Shown here one piece after another: positions 8,490 through 14,700 of a stretch of 22,052 nt of DNA. The notes below the pieces were generated by a model. The model was given only the letters and a program-made list of their open reading frames with translations. It ran no database searches and was not told the DNA's origin. Source of the DNA: a virus. The DNA lies in the IMG/VR virus record IMGVR_UViG_3300044680_000100, positions 1 to 22,052 of that record, one strand, 5' to 3'. A program made the position numbers and the translations under genes. The first letter of the stretch is position 1. Each line of letters opens with the position of its first letter.

Positions 8490-8518
8490 CCACTAGCAGC
8501 ATTTCGTTGTGATGTCAA
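8490..8518 (-). promoter_or_regulatory. Leftward promoter of the packaging/head operon
   Basis: On the minus strand a consensus -35 TTGACA (8513-8518) is followed by 17 bp and a -10-like TAGTGG (8490-8495). The first ATG of the small terminase lies 8 nt beyond the -10 element, so the predicted transcript starts at or within about 2 nt of that codon. The -10 is a weak match to TATAAT, but TAGxxx recurs in the other promoter candidates here. Confidence 0.55.
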
Positions 8519-8571
8519 GTCATTGCGCGAGATGGTGTTGTGAGGAAAGCGAAAATATTTGCAAAAAGTGC

Positions 8572-8600
8572 TTGCGTTTCAAAACGAACTACCTCATAGT
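8572..8600 (+). promoter_or_regulatory. Rightward promoter of the recombination operon
   Basis: TTGCGT (8572-8577), a 17-bp spacer and CATAGT (8595-8600) form a sigma70-like promoter. The expected start point near 8607 coincides with the ATG of the first rightward gene, implying a leaderless message. A short dyad CGTTT-CA-AAACG (8575-8586) lies across the -35 and spacer and could be an operator. AAATATTT lies a little upstream. Confidence 0.5.
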
Positions 8601-8606
8601 CATAGC

Positions 8607-8786
8607 ATGGGCAAGCCCAATAAAATCAACGGATTTGAACGCGCAGTAATTTGGATGCCGACTGTTGAGCACGTCGCCGCCAAGGAAACCGCCGCTTCGA
8701 TCAAAACCTCCAAATCAAAATTCATGCGCTCCGGGATTCGCCGGGAAGTGGAGCGCGTCCGTAAATTAACCAAGACCACCACATGA
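8607..8786 (+). CDS. Putative ribbon-helix-helix small protein (59 aa)
   Basis: The protein starts MGKPNKINGFERAVIWMPTV. A short strand (AVIWMPT, 13-19) is followed by helix EHVAAKETAASIK and a second basic helix SKSKFMRSGIRREVERVRK (about 35-53). That order, with the SKxxFxRxxIRxE pattern, is typical of ribbon-helix-helix DNA-binding proteins such as MetJ/Arc-type repressors. It is the first gene of the rightward operon, next to a dyad in its own promoter, so autoregulation is plausible. ATG 8607 is chosen because the promoter predicts transcription starts there; a TTG at 8559 would lie upstream. Its TGA overlaps the next ATG (ATGA). Confidence 0.55.
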   Translation: MGKPNKINGFERAVIWMPTVEHVAAKETAASIKTSKSKFMRSGIRREVERVRKLTKTTT

Positions 8787-9820
8787 GCGAACAAAATGCA
8801 GAACATCTCGAAGTAGTCGCGCCGTCCGCCCTTGAGGCAATGGAGCGGGCCAATGTGGACATGCTCGTGTCAACGGCCAAGAAGTATCCCCGCGACATCA
8901 ATGTGTCCAAGCGCAACGCGCTGGCCATCGTCACCCTCGACCCGGAGACAGCCGCCGAGTGCTTCTTCAAATACGACCGTGGCGGCAAAACGATTCAGGG
9001 GCCGTCCATCCGGCTGGCCGAGATTGTCGCCTCGACCTGGGGAAACATCCGCGCCGGGAGTCGCACCATCCAGGAGACAGAAACCACGGTCGTCGCGCAA
9101 GGTTTCTGCCACGACACGCAGAACAATGTGTTCATCGCCAAGGAGGTCGAGCGCAAAATCTGCAACAAGGATGGCCGCAAGTTCAATGAGGACGTGATCA
9201 TCCTTACCAAAAACGCCAACTGCTCCATCGCCCTGCGCAACGCCGTATTTTCGGTCGTGCCGCGCGCGGTGATCAACACCATCTACGAGGAGGCGATCAA
9301 GGCGGCGGTCGGCGACATCAAGACGCTGGCCGAGCGGGTGACCAAGGCACTCTCCAAGTTCGCGGCAATGGGCATCGTCCAGGAGAAGGTGCTGGCCAAA
9401 CTTGGATTGCAGCGTGTGGACGAGATCACCGTCGAGCATCTCGAAACCCTGTATGGACTTTACACCGCGATCAACGAGAAGGAAACGACTGTTGACGAAG
9501 CATTCCCGGCGATCAAGAAAGGTGCGGCCGGTCAACAGCAGCCCGTTGACGCCCCAATCGGCGCCGAACCTCCTGCCGCCGCTACTGCCGCCACCGCTCA
9601 ATCGCAGTCACCCATTCCCGCACCCATCGCCGAGATCCGCCGCCGCGCCGAGACAGACGGGGTGACCGTGCCGCAGATCATCACCTACCTCAAGTCGGTG
9701 AAGTTGATGGACAAGAAGTCCACCGAGTTGGAGCAGATCACGGATGCCAATGCGCAGACGCTTATCGGGGCATGGAGTGGAGTTGTCGGAAAATTGCGGT
9801 CTATCAAGGTTGAGGTATGA
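8783..9820 (+). CDS. Putative phage single-strand annealing recombination protein (345 aa)
   Basis: The first 230 residues form the conserved core: AMERANVDMLVSTAKKYPRD, AIVTLDPETAAECFF, GGKTIQGPSIRLAEIVASTW, and NCSIALRNAVFSVVPRAVI. The last part is a small helical region (LAKLGLQRVDEITVEHLETL), then a Pro/Ala-rich linker and a short helical tail. From memory this belongs to a common phage family usually left as hypothetical or called RecT/SSAP-like. It is encoded with an exonuclease, a RecB-like nuclease and an SMC-like ATPase, which is the usual company of annealing proteins. The role (annealing of ssDNA during recombination) is inferred from context and weak resemblance, not from a catalytic motif. 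ATGA overlaps join it to both neighbours. Confidence 0.55.
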   Translation: MSEQNAEHLEVVAPSALEAMERANVDMLVSTAKKYPRDINVSKRNALAIVTLDPETAAECFFKYDRGGKTIQGPSIRLAEIVASTWGNIRAGSRTIQETETTVVAQGFCHDTQNNVFIAKEVERKICNKDGRKFNEDVIILTKNANCSIALRNAVFSVVPRAVINTIYEEAIKAAVGDIKTLAERVTKALSKFAAMGIVQEKVLAKLGLQRVDEITVEHLETLYGLYTAINEKETTVDEAFPAIKKGAAGQQQPVDAPIGAEPPAAATAATAQSQSPIPAPIAEIRRRAETDGVTVPQIITYLKSVKLMDKKSTELEQITDANAQTLIGAWSGVVGKLRSIKVEV

Positions 9821-10392
9821 TTCTTGTATTTGATACCGAGACGACGGGCAAAGCCGACTTCAATGCACCGATTGAGGCGTCTCACCAACCGCACATTGTC
9901 CAGATCGGGGCGCAACTACTGGACGACCAATATACCGTTCGCGGCGAGATCAATCTGATTGTAAAGCCAAATGGCTGGACAATTCCAGAGGAAGTATCGC
10001 GCGTTCACGGCATCACCACCGAGATCGCGGAGACGTTCGGATTCGAGTTGGAGCACGTCGCCGAACAGTTCGGGAGGATGGTATCCCGGTCGCACGTTCT
10101 AGTGGCGCACAACTTTTCGTTCGACAGCCTGCTGATTCACGCCGAATGGCATCGACTTGCATACAACGATCCGCCTTTCGAGGACGATCAGGTTAAATTC
10201 TGCACCATGCATGAGTCAACCGACATTGTTCGCATTCCCGGCAAGTATGGCGACTACAAGTGGCCTTCACTACAGGAGGCGCATCAATTCGCTTTCGGCG
10301 AGAAGTTCGAGGGTGCTCACGATGCGATGGCGGATGTGCGGGCCTGTGCGCGTTTGTACAAATGGCTTAAGACAAGGGAGGTCACGGTATGA
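9817..10392 (+). CDS. DEDDh 3'-5' exonuclease (DnaQ/RNase T family)
   Basis: All exonuclease motifs are visible: FDTETTG with D6 and E8 (Exo I), HNFSFD with D103 (Exo II) and GAHDAMADVRA with H168 and D173 (Exo III, DEDDh type). At 191 aa it is a stand-alone exonuclease domain like the DNA polymerase III epsilon subunit. It would remove nucleotides from the 3' end of DNA, for proofreading or end processing during recombination. It overlaps the genes on both sides by ATGA. Base composition and style match its neighbours. Substrate preference (DNA or RNA) cannot be told from sequence alone. Confidence 0.9.
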   Translation: MILVFDTETTGKADFNAPIEASHQPHIVQIGAQLLDDQYTVRGEINLIVKPNGWTIPEEVSRVHGITTEIAETFGFELEHVAEQFGRMVSRSHVLVAHNFSFDSLLIHAEWHRLAYNDPPFEDDQVKFCTMHESTDIVRIPGKYGDYKWPSLQEAHQFAFGEKFEGAHDAMADVRACARLYKWLKTREVTV

Positions 10393-11513
10393 GCGAAGAC
10401 ATTAGAGGCAGTTTACCCAGCGCGTCGGGCATATACAGATTGGTCGCCTGTGCCGGTAGTTGGCAGGCCGAAAAAGATCAACCCGATCTCCCCAAACAGG
10501 ATGTCACCGATTCCGGTACGGCCATTCACGCCGCCTTGGAGTCCGGCGATTCGAGCGAGTTGCAGGAGTCTGATGCCGAGGTCGCCGAACGGTTGGCCGC
10601 TTTGGAGAAGCGGGCGTTAGAGGAATGGATGACCACCAATGGCATCGACGCGGCTCCGGTGCGCCATGCCGAGGAGCGGGTGTGGGCGCGTAACCCAAAG
10701 ACGCTGGAGTTGTTGTTCAGCGCACAACTCGACGTTTACTACATCCATGAGCAGTTCGCGCTGGTTCTGGATTTCAAGAGCGGGTATCTTAATCCCACTC
10801 CCGCCGAATCCAACTGGCAGGTCGCGGCACAGTGCATCTGCCTCGTCTGCGAGAATAAACAGTTGCGCCACTTCACGGCCGGCATTGCCGCCTCACGCCT
10901 GACCTCGAAGCTGGACTTGACCATCTACGAGCCTCAGTCACTCCAGAACGCCGAGATTGAGATTCGCCGCGCCATCTGGAAGGCCAGTCAGCCGACGCCG
11001 CCGCGCTATCCGGGAGAGCATTGCCGGTACTGCAAGGCCAAGGGCGTATGCCCTGAAGCCGCTGCCTACTCCAGTGTCATCCTCCACAACGGATTGGTCC
11101 CCAAGCTGAACAAGCTGGGCATCGTCGAGGCGGTAGGACAGATGACGCCCATGCAGTTGTCGTGGGTGTTTCAACGATCAAAAATCGCTTCTCAGATATT
11201 CGACGCCTGCGAAGATCGCCTGAAGGCCATGCCTGAAGATCAGCTTGCGGCCGTCGGGTTGAAGTTGAAGCCGGGTGCAGTCCAGCGCAAGATCGCCAAC
11301 GTCGGCTCCGCAATCGAGAAGCTCCAGAGCACAACCGGCGTGACCGATGACATGGTTTACGATTGCCTGTCACTCAGCGTGTCCAAAGCGGAGGATATGG
11401 TCGGCAAGGCTCTCGACATCCCAAAGAAAAACCGCCGCGACAAGATCAACGAGGTGCTCGCCGGACTCATCACCGAGAAGCAAAATTCACCCAGTCTGCA
11501 AACCATCGACTAA
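10389..11513 (+). CDS. PD-(D/E)XK nuclease, DUF2800/Cas4-RecB-like, probable Fe-S cluster
   Basis: The nuclease core can be followed. GTAIHAAL (H47) matches the first motif. LDVYY (D115), VLDFKSG (D128, K130) and the later NWQVAAQ (Q144) are the D-x(n)-D/E-x-K and Q motifs of the RecB/Cas4 clan. C21 near the N-terminus plus C212, C215 and C221 (HCRYCKAKGVC) are spaced like the four cysteines that hold a 4Fe-4S cluster in AddB and Cas4. The family is known in phages as DUF2800. The enzyme would resect or cut DNA, probably together with the downstream ATPase and the upstream annealing protein. Its ATG overlaps the upstream TGA. It ends 4 nt before the next ATG. Confidence 0.82.
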   Translation: MSEDIRGSLPSASGIYRLVACAGSWQAEKDQPDLPKQDVTDSGTAIHAALESGDSSELQESDAEVAERLAALEKRALEEWMTTNGIDAAPVRHAEERVWARNPKTLELLFSAQLDVYYIHEQFALVLDFKSGYLNPTPAESNWQVAAQCICLVCENKQLRHFTAGIAASRLTSKLDLTIYEPQSLQNAEIEIRRAIWKASQPTPPRYPGEHCRYCKAKGVCPEAAAYSSVILHNGLVPKLNKLGIVEAVGQMTPMQLSWVFQRSKIASQIFDACEDRLKAMPEDQLAAVGLKLKPGAVQRKIANVGSAIEKLQSTTGVTDDMVYDCLSLSVSKAEDMVGKALDIPKKNRRDKINEVLAGLITEKQNSPSLQTID

Positions 11514-11517
11514 TACC

Positions 11518-12813
11518 ATGACCACCACACCAGAAAAAACCTACCGCATAGTCCGTCTCTCGGCCTCGAACATCAAGAGGCTCCGTGCAGTTTCAATCAC
11601 CCCCAAGACCAACGTGATCACCATCGGGGGCAAGAATGACAATGGCAAATCATCGCTGCTGGATAGCATCCTCTACGCCTGTGCCGGCGCATCGGCCACT
11701 TGCGAGCAGCCCATCCGCAAGGGTGCCAATGAGGGCGAGGTCATCCTCGACCTGGGCGACCTCGTGGTTACCAAGACGTTCAAAACCAACTCGTCTCCCA
11801 AACTCAAGGTTGAGATGAAGGGTGTCGCCGTTGGAAGTCCCCAGACCATCCTTGACCAGTTGATCTCCCGCGTGGCCCTCGAACCGCTGGCGTGGTTGAC
11901 CCTTAAGGCCGACAAACAGCTTGAGCTTTTGCGTAAACTGGTCGGCCTGGACTTCACCAAACTGGAGGCCGACAAGTCGGTCAAGTACACCCGGCGCACC
12001 GAGGTCAACCGGCAGATCGAGCAGAAGAAGGCGCAGCTTGCGGGTATGCCAGAGCATCCTGACGCACCTGCCGAGGAAGTGTCGGCCAAGTCGCTGATGG
12101 AGGAATTGCGGGCGGTGCAGAAGGTGAACAAGGACAATGCTGACATTCGCCAATCAGTCAACCTGTTGAATGACCGGGCTGTAGCCGCGCGCGACAAGGT
12201 GGTTGAATTCGACGATGACATCGCCGAGATGGAGAAGGCGCTTGAGTTGAAAAAGACCGGACGCGGGCTGGCTATCAAAGACCAGGAAGCCGCTGAGAAG
12301 GCGCATCAATCCGCACTCGCATCATCCCAACTGCTGGCCGATAAAGACGAAGCACCCATCCTCAAAAAAATTGAGGATAACGACGGCACCAACGCCAAGG
12401 TGCGGGCTAACCAGGAGCGTGCCAAGCTGGCCGCTCAGATCGAGCCGCTGGAAATCCAGTCCAAGTCACTCACGCTGGAGATCGACGCGCTGGAGGCGGA
12501 GAAGTCGCGGCAGTTGTCGGAAGCAAAGTTTCCGCTGCCAGGAATGTCCTTCGACGAGGCGGGGGTGTTACTCGACAATGTGCCTTTTTCCCAGGCTGGC
12601 ATGGCAAAGAAGATTCTCGCCTCGGTGGCCATCGCTATGGCCCAGAATCCCAAGCTACGGGTCATATTGGTGCGCGACGGCTCATTGCTGGACGACGAAT
12701 CGACACAGTTGCTCCACGACATTGCGGATAAGAATGACCTGCAAGTTTGGGTCGAGTGCGTGGGAACCAAGGACGTGTCAGTAGTTATCGAAGACGGCAA
12801 CCTTAAACAATAA
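11518..12813 (+). CDS. RecF/SMC-like ATPase (431 aa)
   Basis: The chosen start is ATG 11518 (MTTTPEKTYRIVRLSASNIK). A longer frame reaches back to 11347 but only through the upstream nuclease gene. Walker A is GGKNDNGKS (37-45), in the usual N-terminal RecF/SbcC context (SASNIKRLRAV, then LLDSILYACAG). The central third (about 160-330) is a charged coiled coil (EKALELKKTGRGLAIKDQEA). The end has a signature/Walker B-like block: SQAGMAKKILASVAIAMAQN, then LRVILVRDGSLLDDES. It is a short SMC/RecN type, as found in phage recombination cassettes, where it probably works with the nuclease next to it in an SbcCD-like manner (inference). Confidence 0.85.
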   Translation: MTTTPEKTYRIVRLSASNIKRLRAVSITPKTNVITIGGKNDNGKSSLLDSILYACAGASATCEQPIRKGANEGEVILDLGDLVVTKTFKTNSSPKLKVEMKGVAVGSPQTILDQLISRVALEPLAWLTLKADKQLELLRKLVGLDFTKLEADKSVKYTRRTEVNRQIEQKKAQLAGMPEHPDAPAEEVSAKSLMEELRAVQKVNKDNADIRQSVNLLNDRAVAARDKVVEFDDDIAEMEKALELKKTGRGLAIKDQEAAEKAHQSALASSQLLADKDEAPILKKIEDNDGTNAKVRANQERAKLAAQIEPLEIQSKSLTLEIDALEAEKSRQLSEAKFPLPGMSFDEAGVLLDNVPFSQAGMAKKILASVAIAMAQNPKLRVILVRDGSLLDDESTQLLHDIADKNDLQVWVECVGTKDVSVVIEDGNLKQ

Positions 12814-12858
12814 CTTTGCGAGCACACCGCCCGCAACCAACCAACCATAAACCAAGAA

Positions 12859-13206
12859 ATGAAAATCAACATCGACGAATTAACCATCAAGGAAGTCCGT
12901 GAATTGCAGGCGTTGCTAGGCAATGCTGCCACTCCCCAGTCACCTCACCCGTTCACCATCGGCGCGAATTACTTCATCCGCACCGTGACGCATCACCACA
13001 CCGGCAGACTGGTCGCGGTCGGAGACAAGGAGCTTGTCCTCGAAAACGCCGCGTGGATTGCCGACGACGGCAGGCTTACCGATGCGCTGAAATCCGGCAC
13101 GTTCAACGAAGTCGAAATGTTCCCGATTGACGCCAAGGTTATCGTTGGTCGCGGGAGCATTATCGACGCCCTGATCGTCTCGACGATTCCAACCTCTCAA
13201 AAATAA
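12859..13206 (+). CDS. Conserved-looking phage protein of unknown function (115 aa)
   Basis: The protein begins MKINIDELTIKEVRELQALL. Its core has the pattern YFIRTVTHHHTGRLVAVGDK, ELVLENAAWIADDGRL and VIVGRGSIIDALIV, ending IPTSQK. It looks well folded and beta-rich, and I recall similar phage proteins with TGRLV, AAWIAD and VGRG motifs but no function for them. A short N-terminal helix precedes an Ala/Pro linker. The start lacks a Shine-Dalgarno; the 45-nt leader is A/C-rich. Its TAA overlaps the ATG of the hexamer-repeat gene (TAATG), suggesting the two are translated together. Confidence 0.72.
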   Translation: MKINIDELTIKEVRELQALLGNAATPQSPHPFTIGANYFIRTVTHHHTGRLVAVGDKELVLENAAWIADDGRLTDALKSGTFNEVEMFPIDAKVIVGRGSIIDALIVSTIPTSQK

Positions 13207-13424
13207 TGAACGCTGCAATAGCATTTGAAGGATGGTCGCGGTCGTGGTCGCGGTCGTGGTCGGGGTCGTGGTCGTGGTCGGGGTCGCGGTCGTGGTCGCG
13301 GTCGGGGTCGGGGTCGTGGTCGTGGTCGTGGTCGGGGTCGCGGTCGTGGTCGCGGTCGTGGTCGTGGTCGGGGTCGCGGTCGTGGTCGCGGTCGTGGTCG
13401 TGGTCGTGGTCGGGGTCGCGGTAG
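13206..13424 (+). CDS. Low-complexity (W/R/G)-S repeat protein (72 aa)
   Basis: Starting at the ATG that overlaps the upstream TAA, the frame gives MNAAIAFEG, then alternating X-Ser dipeptides with X = Trp, Arg or Gly up to TAG at 13422-13424. Every second codon is TCG. The variable sixth base of each GGTCGN unit is the first base of the alternate codon, so it sets W, R or G. The stop-start coupling and the non-repetitive nine-residue lead favour this frame over the other two open plus frames (Gly-Arg from TTG 13225, Val-rich from ATG 13232). I recall similar low-complexity phage proteins after homologues of the upstream gene, unverified. It may be untranslated; function unknown. Confidence 0.4.
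   Translation: MNAAIAFEGWSRSWSRSWSGSWSWSGSRSWSRSGSGSWSWSWSGSRSWSRSWSWSGSRSWSRSWSWSWSGSR
13234..13424 (+). repeat. GGTCGN hexanucleotide tandem repeat, 31 units
   Basis: Thirty-one perfect GGTCG cores in a row at 6-bp spacing run to 13419, with a broken copy at the end. The sixth base in order is CTCTGTT GCTCGGTTT GCTCTT GCTCTTT GC; it is never A. The internal GCTC-start blocks show a higher-order repeat of 36-54 bp, pointing to stepwise duplication. The tract is strongly G-rich on the plus strand and has no stop codon in most frames of both strands. Confidence 0.95.
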
Positions 13425-13455
13425 TATTAACACTTTCCGGCACCAACGCCTGAAA

Positions 13456-13509
13456 CCCCTGCCAGCCGTCCAGTCAACACCCTGATTTGCGGGCTGGTGG
13501 CTGGCGGGG
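13456..13509 (+). other. Long imperfect hairpin after the hexamer tract
   Basis: CCCC (13456-13459) and GCCAGCC (13461-13467) pair with GGCTGGC (13499-13505) and GGGG (13506-13509), with one bulged T. Inside, CCAG (13470-13473) pairs with CTGG (13494-13497) and CCC (13480-13482) with GGG (13491-13493). No T-run follows on the plus strand. It could be a factor-dependent terminator, an RNA-processing site or an mRNA end stabiliser for the upstream genes. Confidence 0.5.
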
Positions 13510-13528
13510 TGAATGGGGAAGGAAGAAT

Positions 13529-13762
13529 ATGAAAAACTAAAGACTTCTGGAATTATTACAGGACGGCGGGGCGCTCCACCAAGTGACCGTAAGGGCATCG
13601 TGCACTGGGGACTGGCAACGAATCCTAATGGACGCTCACGCCGAATTGACACGCGAACTTTGTTTTTACATGGAGCACCATCAGGTGAGCCGGGTGTGCC
13701 GACGCTTGAAGGAGATCGAAGACATTTGCGCGGCATGGAGAACCAAAGGCCCGAAGGAATGA
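13529..13762 (+). pseudogene. Small gene with an early in-frame TAA (or with a later non-ATG start)
   Basis: ATG 13529 has the best Shine-Dalgarno-like leader in the area (ggaaggaagaat) but meets TAA at codon 4 (13538-13540). In the same frame, protein-like sequence follows to TGA at 13760: LLELLQDGGALHQVTVRAS, then MDAHAELTRELCFYMEHHQV and RRLKEIEDICAAWRTKGPKE. By my count about 64% of its third bases are G or C, like the neighbours. A competing 94-codon frame (13513-13797) has roughly balanced third bases and Gly/Arg/Pro-rich shadow-like sequence. Either this is a nonsense-mutated gene (CAA to TAA would do it), or the real start is GTG 13583 or ATG 13628. Family unknown. Confidence 0.38.
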
Positions 13763-13798
13763 CAACCCCACCCACCAAACCGCTTGAGGGAAAATGAG

Positions 13799-14014
13799 AT
13801 GAACAAATATTGCGAATGGCAGTTAAAACACGGCAAGCGTTGTGGAGCGCGGGCGCAATACCTGCTTGGCTATCCCGATGAGCAACCAGTGCCGATCTGC
13901 TCACTGCATTTCAGCCGCGCTTCAACGTTTGGATGGCCGGTTAAGAAGATGCCCAAACCCCCTCTTGACAATCGACCGGGCGGGGTGAAAGAAAATGCTG
14001 GTGGGGTGAATTGA
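13799..14014 (+). CDS. Small zinc-finger-like protein (71 aa)
   Basis: ATG 13799 gives MNKYCEWQLKHGKRCGARAQ and later VPICSLHFSR. C5, C15, C34 and H37 form a C-x9-C-x18-C-x2-H pattern, as in small phage zinc-binding proteins with the general form C..GxRC..xA, then C..H. The C-terminal third is disordered and Pro/Gly/Lys-rich (KKMPKPPLDNRPGG). A TTG five codons upstream (13784) is possible but less likely. Its role is unknown; such proteins often bind nucleic acid or other proteins. Confidence 0.6.
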   Translation: MNKYCEWQLKHGKRCGARAQYLLGYPDEQPVPICSLHFSRASTFGWPVKKMPKPPLDNRPGGVKENAGGVN

Positions 14015-14021
14015 GAATATT

Positions 14022-14291
14022 ATGAAATCGGAATTTGATTACATCTGCCGCAACCAGGACTGCGAGCATGAGTTTGAATTGCAGATTGAATACTCGCCTA
14101 TTATTCCAGCGCAGACCTACGGCCCTCCTGAGAACTGCTACCCGGAGGAAGGCGGCGATTTCGACATTCTGAGTCCCGATGCCTGCCCTAAGTGTGGGAC
14201 GGCTATTGACTCGGAAAAGGCGGCTGAGGACTTCTTTGAGAAGCTGGCTGACGCAAGGTATGACGATGATCGGGATTGGGAATCGGATTAA
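14022..14291 (+). CDS. Zinc-ribbon protein (89 aa)
   Basis: The first cysteine pair is C9 and C14 (YICRNQDCEHEFEL), the second is C55 and C58 (DACPKCGTAI). This is a zinc-ribbon layout similar to FmdB-like regulators, with an acidic loop between the knuckles and a helical acidic tail (AAEDFFEKLADARYDDDRDW). The protein is acidic overall. It starts 8 nt after the previous stop, behind the A/T-rich leader gagaatatt. No function is known for such phage ribbons. Confidence 0.7.
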   Translation: MKSEFDYICRNQDCEHEFELQIEYSPIIPAQTYGPPENCYPEEGGDFDILSPDACPKCGTAIDSEKAAEDFFEKLADARYDDDRDWESD

Positions 14292-14314
14292 CCCCTCCCC
14301 TCCGCGACAATAGC

Positions 14315-14584
14315 ATGACCATTCAAGAACTCCAATCAATCCACCGCAGACTCGGAAACCAGTGCTGGTGCCGCTGGTGGGCGAATTTCGGAGAGCGTCG
14401 GGAGAATATCCTGATGGCCATTCAATGCCTCTCCGTGGAGGCTAATGGCCGATTCAAACCGACCCACACCGTCGGCATGATCGAATTGGGATTCACCGTC
14501 GATCCCGGGACGCCGCTGCGCTACATTTACACGATCCCGCGCACGAACGAGGACGGCTCGCCGTATGTGTCTGAACTGTTTTGA
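14315..14584 (+). CDS. Hypothetical phage protein (89 aa)
   Basis: ATG 14315 gives MTIQELQSIHRRLGNQCWCR. A TTG at 14276 would add 13 residues but lies inside the previous gene. The sequence then runs ENILMAIQCLSVEANGRFKP and a beta-rich part GMIELGFTVDPGTPLRYIYT, ending GSPYVSELF. Composition is protein-like, with no motif I recognise. It is followed 3 nt later by a 26-codon frame. Confidence 0.6.
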   Translation: MTIQELQSIHRRLGNQCWCRWWANFGERRENILMAIQCLSVEANGRFKPTHTVGMIELGFTVDPGTPLRYIYTIPRTNEDGSPYVSELF

Positions 14585-14587
14585 AAT

Positions 14588-14668
14588 ATGGACTACCAAC
14601 AATTCATCGAAGCGAAACAATCCGAACAGGACACGCTCTTCGCGGAAGGGGCTGAAAATAATGTTTGA
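14588..14668 (+). CDS. Possible micro-protein (26 aa)
   Basis: ATG 14588, 3 nt after the preceding stop, opens MDYQQFIEAKQSEQDTLFAE and ends with TGA at 14666-14668. The peptide is acidic and helix-forming, plausible as a tiny phage protein. Its end overlaps the -35 of the promoter at 14665-14694. The leader is A/T-rich, without Shine-Dalgarno. There is no independent evidence for expression. Confidence 0.35.
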   Translation: MDYQQFIEAKQSEQDTLFAEGAENNV

Positions 14669-14694
14669 CAATCGCACGAACTTGGGCGTAGAGT
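14665..14694 (+). promoter_or_regulatory. Promoter for the candidate small RNA
   Basis: A consensus -35 TTGACA (14665-14670) is followed by an 18-bp spacer and TAGAGT (14689-14694). The expected start is near 14701. The element resembles the candidate at 19191-19218 (TTGACAAT-G-CAC, then TAGATT). No start codon with a protein-like frame follows before the terminator at 14769-14806. Confidence 0.6.
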
Positions 14695-14700
14695 GCGGGC

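Noticed and set aside
8870-9601. Minus-strand frame of 243 codons
   Set aside because: It is antisense to the putative annealing protein gene. Val/Leu/Asp-rich shadow.
13234-13424. CRISPR array
   Set aside because: The repeat unit is 6 bp with no spacers, so it is a simple tandem repeat.
13538-13540. Genome-wide reassignment of TAA as an amino acid
   Set aside because: TAA is used as the stop of other clear genes (nuclease at 11513, ATPase at 12813, DUF1643 at 16142).
13513-13797. 94-codon plus frame MGKEEYEKLKTSG...
   Set aside because: Third bases are not G/C-biased, the sequence is Gly/Arg/Pro-rich and shadow-like, and another frame over the same DNA is more protein-like.
13197-13904. 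Minus-strand frame of Arg-Pro repeats, plus other long frames through the hexamer tract (Gly-Arg, Val-rich, Thr-rich)
   Set aside because: A 6-bp repeat without stops opens most frames at once. Only the TAATG-coupled (W/R/G)-Ser frame has a contextual start.
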